DNA of 45,161 nt from CAXTSE01 sp035554115. GTDB lineage: Bacteria; Actinomycetota; Actinomycetes; Actinomycetales; Microbacteriaceae. This document shows, one piece after another, positions 39,763 through 45,161 of the stretch. The notes beneath the pieces were generated by a model that did no database searches, was not told the origin of the DNA, and saw only the letters and a list, made by a program, of their open reading frames with translations. The position numbers were made by a program, and so were the translations under genes. Within the stretch, counting starts at the first letter, position 1. Every line of letters begins with the position of its first letter. Where the stretch lies: contig DATMIW010000008.1 in assembly GCA_035554115.1 (NCBI GenBank), positions 1-45,161 on the forward strand, given 5' to 3'.

Positions 39763-40998
39763 TTAGTCCTGCTGCCTCGTGCTGTGAGTGGTGTGAGAGG
39801 TACGTGTGGTGCCGGTGGTGCGGATGACATCGCGAGCCTGCAGAACGCTTTCGGCCAATTCGCGCACGGCTCCGTCGCCGCCGGACCTGCCGAGAATCAG
39901 ACGGGCTGCCGTAAGAACCCGGGGGTGCGCATCGGGCACGGCCACCGGCCAGCCGACACGAGCGAAACAGCCGAGGTCGTTCACGTCATTGCCGAGGTAG
40001 GCGATTCGGTCGAGGGCGATGCCGCGTGTGCGGGCCCAGTCCGTGAGAGCGGTGACCTTGTCTTCTGAGCCCTGGATGACATCCACCCGCAGTTTTTTGG
40101 CACGTGCCGTAACCACCGGGTTCGTCTCGGTCGACAGGATTAAGACCGGGATGCCCGCCTCACGCAACAAACGCACGCCCATGCCGTCCGAGCGGCTGAC
40201 CCGCACGACCTCGGAGCCGTCGTGGCCCACGAACGCCGAATCGTCGGTGTGCACGCCGTCGAAGTCGGTGACGACCGCGTCGACATCGATCGATAGGGCG
40301 GTTGTGACCAGCGGCGCCAAGGTGTTGGCCATCGTGAGCTGTTCGCGAGTGTCGATTTCGAGCGCGTGCAGTTCGGGTACGAAAGCGGGTGCTGTGCGGC
40401 CGAAGAAGCGGTGGCGGGCGGCACGAAAGCCCTCGGCCCGCATCACGTAGAAGGCGCCGGTTTCGAGGAACTCGGGTTCGCGATCCTGCCGGCGCGGGCG
40501 AACTGCCGCATCGTGATTGATGCCAACGGCGCCGGCACCCCCGCCAGACTCAGTTGCGTTGCGCCAGAGAAATCCCCACGACTGCACGGCCGAGAAGGCC
40601 ACATCTGCTTCGCCCGCAACAACCCGCTCGATGGCAGCATCGAGGTCGTTCGGGTCGATGAACGGCGAGGTGGCCTGGATGAACACGAGCACCTGCACCG
40701 TGGCCGACGACGCAGCGTCCGAGTCGAATGCGGCGAGCGCATGCAGGAGTGCCGCCTCGGATCCGGCAACATCCGTCGAAAGCTCGGCGGGCCGATCAAT
40801 GACTTCCGCACCCCACTCACGGGCGACGGCCGCGATTTCGGAGTCGTCGGTCGACACCACTACTCGGTCGATCTGCTGCGCCGCGCGTGCACTGGCTATC
40901 GCACGACCCAGGAGCGGTACACCGCCGACCCGCTGCAGGTTCTTGCGAGGTATGCCTTTCGACCCACCCCGCGCCGGGATCACGGCGACGACACTCAC
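39763..40998 (-). CDS. neuA: CMP-nonulosonate synthetase fused to a KdsC-like HAD phosphatase
   Basis: 411 residues. Residues 1-230 are a cytidylyltransferase: IPARGGSKGIPRKNL (CTP loop), VSTDD, IQATSPFIDPNDLD, and ETGAFYVM. Residues 236-390 are a HAD phosphatase of the KdsC type: DFDGV (245-249), ILST (287-290), Lys314, and GNDVND (336-341). The fusion suggests that a 9-phosphate intermediate is dephosphorylated and the free acid activated to CMP-sugar by one protein, as in the Neu5Ac-9-P or Kdn-9-P routes; animal CMAS has a similar but inactive C-terminal domain. The C-terminal 20 residues are Thr/Arg-rich. Its GTG overlaps the stop of the polysialyltransferase-like gene (GTGA). Confidence 0.9.
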   Translation of the reverse strand: MSVVAVIPARGGSKGIPRKNLQRVGGVPLLGRAIASARAAQQIDRVVVSTDDSEIAAVAREWGAEVIDRPAELSTDVAGSEAALLHALAAFDSDAASSATVQVLVFIQATSPFIDPNDLDAAIERVVAGEADVAFSAVQSWGFLWRNATESGGGAGAVGINHDAAVRPRRQDREPEFLETGAFYVMRAEGFRAARHRFFGRTAPAFVPELHALEIDTREQLTMANTLAPLVTTALSIDVDAVVTDFDGVHTDDSAFVGHDGSEVVRVSRSDGMGVRLLREAGIPVLILSTETNPVVTARAKKLRVDVIQGSEDKVTALTDWARTRGIALDRIAYLGNDVNDLGCFARVGWPVAVPDAHPRVLTAARLILGRSGGDGAVRELAESVLQARDVIRTTGTTRTSHTTHSTRQQD

Positions 40999-41930
40999 GC
41001 AGTAACCCGCCGCTCGGAACCCGGGTTCGGCACGTCGGCATGGACGCTGCTGCCGGTCCCCACGAGCACGGTACGCAGCGTGGTAACGGCACTCGATTGC
41101 GTCGCCAGCACCTCGAGCGGGACCGTGGTGCCAGCGAGCGCGAGCTCGACCGGCAGGCCGGTGCGCACCACCTCGACACCGTGCATCGCCTCAATGCGGC
41201 GCGTGACCTCAACGGGCTCTCGACGATGCGGCAAATAGCTGATCGGGGCATGCGCGGCATGGGCTGCAACCCAACGGACATGATCCTCGGCGCCGAGAGT
41301 ACGGTCGGCGACCTGCGCGCTGCCAAGCACGATCCGTGGATGGGGCAGGGTTATCGGGCGGGCCGTGCGGCGGATCCATTCGAAGCCGTTCTCGCTCACC
41401 TCAAAACCGGTTCGCTGCAATCGGTCCATGGTCGGATGCGCGGCGAACGCCGTGAAAAGCTGCGCGCGTCCCCTCGCGGACAGAGCTCGCATCCGGGTTC
41501 GCGTCCGCGCGCCCAGCATGACTTTCAGGGTCGACTCGCGCTGCTCCGGTCGTACGAAGTCGACCTCATCAACGAGCGCGCGGGCCAGGTGGATGCTGAT
41601 GGCTCCGTCATCGACAACAGTCACCGAACGCGCACGCAGGCTGCTCATCGCGGTGCGGAACTGGCCGGAGAATGCGTCCCCGATGATCCAGGAGTGATGG
41701 CTCGTGAGCAGCCTCCACGGAATCCCCACATAAGGCTCGCAGCTCGAGAAATGCGCGCCGCGGTCCAGCAGCTCGCGGGCCGTTGACGACATCTGCTCGC
41801 CGGTGAGACGAAAGGCGACAGCTGTGCGCTGGCCTGCGCGGGCGTAGCGCTCGGCGGCGTATTCGGCCGCGCAGACCAGTTGGAGGGGGGACTCCACCCA
41901 CGCGAGCTGCTCGGAACCGAGGGTGTTCAT
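40995..41930 (-). CDS. Polysialyltransferase-family (PF07388-like) glycosyltransferase
   Basis: 311 residues, cytoplasmic. WVESPLQLVCA (11-21), VVDDGAIS (105-112), YLPHRRE (232-238) and SSAVTTL (279-285) correspond to motifs shared by bacterial alpha-2,8-polysialyltransferases and GT52 sialyltransferases: the acidic D/E-D-G base and the His-Pro-like CMP site (here PH). It probably uses the CMP-nonulosonate made by the next gene and either elongates or caps a polymer. It is the first gene of polyST-neuA-neuB-DUF6716, all tightly spaced on the minus strand. Confidence 0.8.
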   Translation of the reverse strand: MNTLGSEQLAWVESPLQLVCAAEYAAERYARAGQRTAVAFRLTGEQMSSTARELLDRGAHFSSCEPYVGIPWRLLTSHHSWIIGDAFSGQFRTAMSSLRARSVTVVDDGAISIHLARALVDEVDFVRPEQRESTLKVMLGARTRTRMRALSARGRAQLFTAFAAHPTMDRLQRTGFEVSENGFEWIRRTARPITLPHPRIVLGSAQVADRTLGAEDHVRWVAAHAAHAPISYLPHRREPVEVTRRIEAMHGVEVVRTGLPVELALAGTTVPLEVLATQSSAVTTLRTVLVGTGSSVHADVPNPGSERRVTA

Positions 41931-42013
41931 TCGACAACCCTGCGGTCGTACGGTTAATCCGCGGCGTCCGATCGGGTTAACGCGAGATGTCGTCTCGGTG
42001 AAGCAGGGGCACT

Positions 42014-42171
42014 AATTCTTGTCCTCCCCATCCCAGCACCTTCGCCAGTATCCACAAACCTCCCAGACAACGTATGTCGCGCTTGCGGAAGCGCTGGACG
42101 CGCCACTGATGACGGCCGACCTGCGGCTTGCGACAGCGGCCCGCGACTACTGCGAGGTAATGACGGTCTAG
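42014..42171 (+). pseudogene. Relic of a VapC-type PIN-domain toxin
   Basis: The frame ending at TAG 42171 encodes YVALAEALDAPLMTADLRLA followed by TAARDYCEVMTV. This is the C-terminal third of VapC PIN toxins, where TADxR holds the catalytic acid. Upstream in frame there is only a short degenerate stretch (LRQYPQTSQT) and then a stop at 42013; no start codon, no N-terminal PIN half and no VapB antitoxin are present. It fills part of the 276-base gap between the polysialyltransferase-like gene and the next minus-strand gene. It is a remnant, not a functional gene. Confidence 0.75.
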
Positions 42172-42206
42172 CAGGGTGGGTTTCGCTACTCAACCGGCGA
42201 GGGAGC

Positions 42207-43499
42207 TCAACCGGCGGGCAGGCCCTCGTCGTCCTCGTCGTCGAGCGGGTCGGACTCTGAGGTCAGTGCGTCTCCGATGTGGATCGCCGCGTGCTCATCC
42301 CAAATCCGTAGCAGGCGCTCGATGGCCTCATGGAATCTCGCGGTCGCAGCGCCCGGCGTGGTGTCGCCGAAGTGCCGTTCAGCCCAGAACGCCAGGGTTG
42401 CGCGCGCATCCTCGTCATTCAAAGCCTTATCCACAGCCGAAAGGATCTCGCAGGCCGCGCCTGCCTCTAGCCACACACATGCACCCAGATAACCGTCTTC
42501 ATCAACCTCTGCATCAGCACTGACGGGTCGCGTCACGATCAGCGGCTTCCCGGTCGCAAGACGGTCGTAGATCATGGCGGAAATGTCCGAAATCGCAACA
42601 TCTGCCGAGGCAAGCTGCCAGCCGAGCTCCGGTCCGTCGTCGAAAACGTGTTGCGCTTTCGGGTCACGGGAATTCGCCGCGGCGATGGCCGAGATGATCG
42701 CCTGATTCGCCGAACGATATTCGGGGTCGATAACGCCACTTCGCGGATGCGGCCGGTAGATCAGTCTGTGAGCAGGCGAGGCGAGAACCGCCGACGCCAA
42801 CGCGACACCGTGTGACGCGATCGATCCATATGCGGCGGCAGGGCGGTCGCCCTCCCAGGTGGGGGCGTACAGAACGACGGTGCGGTCATCCGGCGTATAG
42901 GGCAGCTCGCCCGCGAAATGGTCGGCCTGTGGGCGGCCGATCGGGATCGCTTTGTGCTCAACGTCGAAGTCCCACAGCTTGCGCGCCAAGCGGTCTTGCG
43001 CGGCCTGCCCCGCGACCAAGGCGTAGTCGTAGGCCTTGAACTGGTTGGTAGTCATGTACATCTTGTCGGACTCGCCGTGGTTGATGAACACATGCCACAT
43101 ACGCCCGTACCGGAACATCTGGAAGTTCTTCTGGTTCTGGTTGACATACAGCACAAGGCGCAGGTCTTGTTCGGCCACGAACTCTTCAAGATCGACAACC
43201 CGACGGCGGTAGACCACCGGCACCGGCGATTCGTCCATGATCGTGACCGCGGATCCGGGGCTGCGGGAGATGATTGCGACGCGGTGCTTTTTCGCGAGTT
43301 CGGCGAGCGGCGCGTACCACTGGCGAATCTGATACAGGTTCACCCGAGTGTCGGCAAAGTACACGGCGATCTGGATGCCCTCGATGGCCCGGTCATGGCC
43401 CGCGGCTATCCGTCGCTCGATTTCCTTACGCGCCGAACGTGATCGCAAGGCATTACGGATCAAGCGCCGCACGGCATGCAGATCACTGAGCACACTCAC
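42207..43499 (-). CDS. CDP-glycerol glycerophosphotransferase-like (TagB/TagF family) protein
   Basis: 430 residues from the GTG at 43499, with AAGGGGAG six bases upstream. The Glyphos_transf domain is indicated by FINHGESDKMYM (139-150), where His and Glu fit the acceptor-side base, VVLYAPTWEGDRP, LIYRPHPRSG and ADVAISDISAMIYDRLATGKPLI. Such enzymes add glycerol-phosphate or related units to lipid-linked wall polymers on the inner face of the membrane. Asp/Glu-rich C-terminal tail (SESDPLDDEDDEG). It is the farthest minus-strand gene of the island and is divergent from the next glycerophosphotransferase. Confidence 0.85.
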   Translation of the reverse strand: MSVLSDLHAVRRLIRNALRSRSARKEIERRIAAGHDRAIEGIQIAVYFADTRVNLYQIRQWYAPLAELAKKHRVAIISRSPGSAVTIMDESPVPVVYRRRVVDLEEFVAEQDLRLVLYVNQNQKNFQMFRYGRMWHVFINHGESDKMYMTTNQFKAYDYALVAGQAAQDRLARKLWDFDVEHKAIPIGRPQADHFAGELPYTPDDRTVVLYAPTWEGDRPAAAYGSIASHGVALASAVLASPAHRLIYRPHPRSGVIDPEYRSANQAIISAIAAANSRDPKAQHVFDDGPELGWQLASADVAISDISAMIYDRLATGKPLIVTRPVSADAEVDEDGYLGACVWLEAGAACEILSAVDKALNDEDARATLAFWAERHFGDTTPGAATARFHEAIERLLRIWDEHAAIHIGDALTSESDPLDDEDDEGLPAG

Positions 43500-43569
43500 G
43501 TCGAACTCCCCTTAACGCGCGGCGATCATCTACGTGCGCATCCCCATCGTGCCAGAATCGGGATCGACC

Positions 43570-45161
43570 ATGGCGAGCTTCACTTTCGGAGCAGGCAATG
43601 CCCGCAAGGTGCTGCGCCTCCCCCTGTACGCGCTGGGAGCGCTCACGACGCTCGTCGCGCCCCGCACCAACCGCCTGTGGGTGTTCGGATCGGGAACCGG
43701 CCCAGGCGAAGGTGCTCTGCCCCTGTACCTGCTGGCTCGCGAGAATCTCAACGCGGCGCATCCGGACTCGGACAGCCGTGGCGCAGACACACGCTTAGTC
43801 TGGTTGGCCTCCACCGACGCCGAATTGACTCGGGCTCGCGCACTCGGACTCGATGCCGAAAAGAAGAGTGGGATTCGTGGATTCTGGCTCACCCTTCGAG
43901 CGCGAGTCATCGTTGTCACCCATGGTTTCGGAGATGTGAATCGCTTCGCGACCCGCGATGGATTCGTCGTCCAGCTGTGGCACGGCATCCCGCTCAAGAA
44001 GCTGCACCTCGACTCCCCTGCCGCCCTGCGCCTCTCATTTCTGCCGAATCACAGACTCGTGCGTACGTTGATGTCCCGCGCGTACCGGCTCGCGGGTCGC
44101 GGCATCTCACTGTTCCCTGTGGCCTCGCAGCTTGTCGCCGCCCGGATCGCCTCCGCGTTCGGCGTAGCCCCGGATCGCATAGTCGTCACCGGGGACCCGC
44201 GCGACGATGTGCTGCTGGCCGGCACTCCCGATTCCCGCCGCACGACAGCTCGTACGCTCCTTCCCGCCGACATTCCCTCCGATTCCCGTGTCGTGCTGTA
44301 CGCGCCCACCTGGCGCGATGGCGCCCCCGACCCCGGTGCCCCCTCGTCCGATGAGTGGCGAGCGATCGCCGAATGGCTGGAACGCACGAACTCGGTGTTG
44401 CTGGTGCGTACGCATCCGCTCGGATCGGGCGACTATGCGGATGGGCCCGAAATCAGCGCCCGCATCCGCCTGCTGCCTCCCGCCGTACTGTCGGAAGTGA
44501 CGCCCGCCCTTCCCGCGATCGATGCGCTCGTCACCGACTACTCGTCGATCGCCTTCGATTACGCGCTCGTCGGTGGGCCGATCGTATTTCTCGCGCCCGA
44601 TGTCGAGAGCTATGTCGGATCCCGTGGCTTATATGAGCCATATCGGCAGGTGAGCGGCGGGAAGCACGTCGCCACCTGGGAGAACGCCCTTCGCGTACTG
44701 GACGACCGCTGGCAAACCCCTGTCGAAGCCCCGCCCATGGGAGCGCCGCACGAACGTTGGCTGCGCGACGAGAACTTCGACTACCTCGACGGGCGCGCCA
44801 CGGAGCGGGTGTTTGCAGAGATCCTCGCGCGCACCGGCATCGTCGGGATCACGCCCGAGCTCGGCGCCGCCACCGCCCGCCCCCTCGTGACGGCCCTCGC
44901 CTTCGACGATGCCGCTGTGCACGTCACCGTTGACACCTCCGTCGATTCGGCCGAGCTTGAAGGCGCACGGGGTCGGGTCACCGCGCTGCGCACGGAATCC
45001 GTTCTGACCTTCCCTCTGCTCACAACTCGATGGGGTGTCGACGGTCTGGCGCTCCCGTCGGGCGACTACCGGCTCACCCTCGAGCCGGCTGGCGATGGCC
45101 GGGTGCCGACCACGCGGGTGACCGTCACCGCGCCTCTGCCGGCGCGCCTCATCCACCCGGA
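43570..45161 (+). CDS. CDP-glycerol glycerophosphotransferase family polymerase (3' end outside window)
   Basis: 530 codons are present from the ATG at 43570 and the frame runs off the end. In-frame GTGs at 43534 and 43549 are possible starts. VQLWHGIPLKKLHLDS (catalytic His138), VVLYAPTWRDG, LLVRTHPLGSG and DALVTDYSSIAFDYALVG are the TagF/TarF-type motifs. After about residue 430 a beta-rich extension begins (TALAFDDAAVHVTVDTSS and following) that is not part of the transferase core and may be an additional carbohydrate-related domain. It probably polymerises polyol-phosphate or joins sugars by phosphodiester links in the island's polymer. Confidence 0.87.
   Translation, partial: MASFTFGAGNARKVLRLPLYALGALTTLVAPRTNRLWVFGSGTGPGEGALPLYLLARENLNAAHPDSDSRGADTRLVWLASTDAELTRARALGLDAEKKSGIRGFWLTLRARVIVVTHGFGDVNRFATRDGFVVQLWHGIPLKKLHLDSPAALRLSFLPNHRLVRTLMSRAYRLAGRGISLFPVASQLVAARIASAFGVAPDRIVVTGDPRDDVLLAGTPDSRRTTARTLLPADIPSDSRVVLYAPTWRDGAPDPGAPSSDEWRAIAEWLERTNSVLLVRTHPLGSGDYADGPEISARIRLLPPAVLSEVTPALPAIDALVTDYSSIAFDYALVGGPIVFLAPDVESYVGSRGLYEPYRQVSGGKHVATWENALRVLDDRWQTPVEAPPMGAPHERWLRDENFDYLDGRATERVFAEILARTGIVGITPELGAATARPLVTALAFDDAAVHVTVDTSVDSAELEGARGRVTALRTESVLTFPLLTTRWGVDGLALPSGDYRLTLEPAGDGRVPTTRVTVTAPLPARLIHP

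Noticed and set aside
41365..41697. Open frames on the plus strand opposite the polysialyltransferase-like gene
   Set aside because: They are mirror frames of a well-supported gene and show no family motif.

Overview
The window is high-GC DNA from a Gram-positive actinobacterium, most likely a member of the Microbacteriaceae. The main clues are the SigR/RsrA thiol-stress pair beside aroA, the neighbourhood prfB-ftsE-ftsX-smpB-ssrA, a tmRNA tag read as ANSKRTDVALAA, DUF3039 and DUF7882-type small proteins, many GTG starts, GTGA/ATGA stop-start overlaps, and several promoters that appear to give leaderless mRNAs. Genus and species cannot be fixed from the sequence alone.

Layout. 1-5145: 3' end of kgd (2-oxoglutarate decarboxylase/dehydrogenase), the sigR-rsrA operon (minus strand) with a consensus SigR autoregulatory promoter placed inside the divergent aroA gene, then aroA-rsgA-hisN-lipoprotein, each joined by a GTGA overlap. 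5146-14173: an MFS exporter with a palindromic operator, tmRNA and SmpB for ribosome rescue, FtsE/FtsX for cell-wall hydrolase control at division, a DUF222/HNH gene lodged between ftsE and prfB, prfB, and a second MFS gene. 14247-19652: a Tad (tight adherence) pilus locus, tadA-tadB-tadC-small pilin-like-tadE-tadE-tadG, interrupted by two small genes on the opposite strand.

19771-34051: an SRPBCC protein, tRNA-Leu(UAG), a regulated MFS/cupin pair ending in a long shared hairpin, a small helical protein, an OafA-like acyltransferase with an SGNH domain, DedA, a metal block (CDF exporter, MntR, MntH), the rdgB-rph-murI cluster, DUF3039, and an ABC exporter whose ATPase carries a histone-H1-like tail.

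34257-45161: a cell-surface glycopolymer island. It has a LicC-like nucleotidyltransferase, a Wzm/Wzt (TagG/TagH) polymer exporter, a membrane protein of unknown function, a DUF6716 glycosyltransferase, a NeuB-type nonulosonate synthase lacking its SAF domain, a CMP-nonulosonate synthetase fused to a KdsC-like phosphatase, a polysialyltransferase-family enzyme, and two CDP-glycerol glycerophosphotransferase-like polymerases. My reading is that the island makes and exports a nonulosonic-acid (possibly Kdn-type) teichoic or teichulosonic polymer. This is the best candidate for an under-described system here. A relic of a VapC-type PIN toxin lies inside the island.
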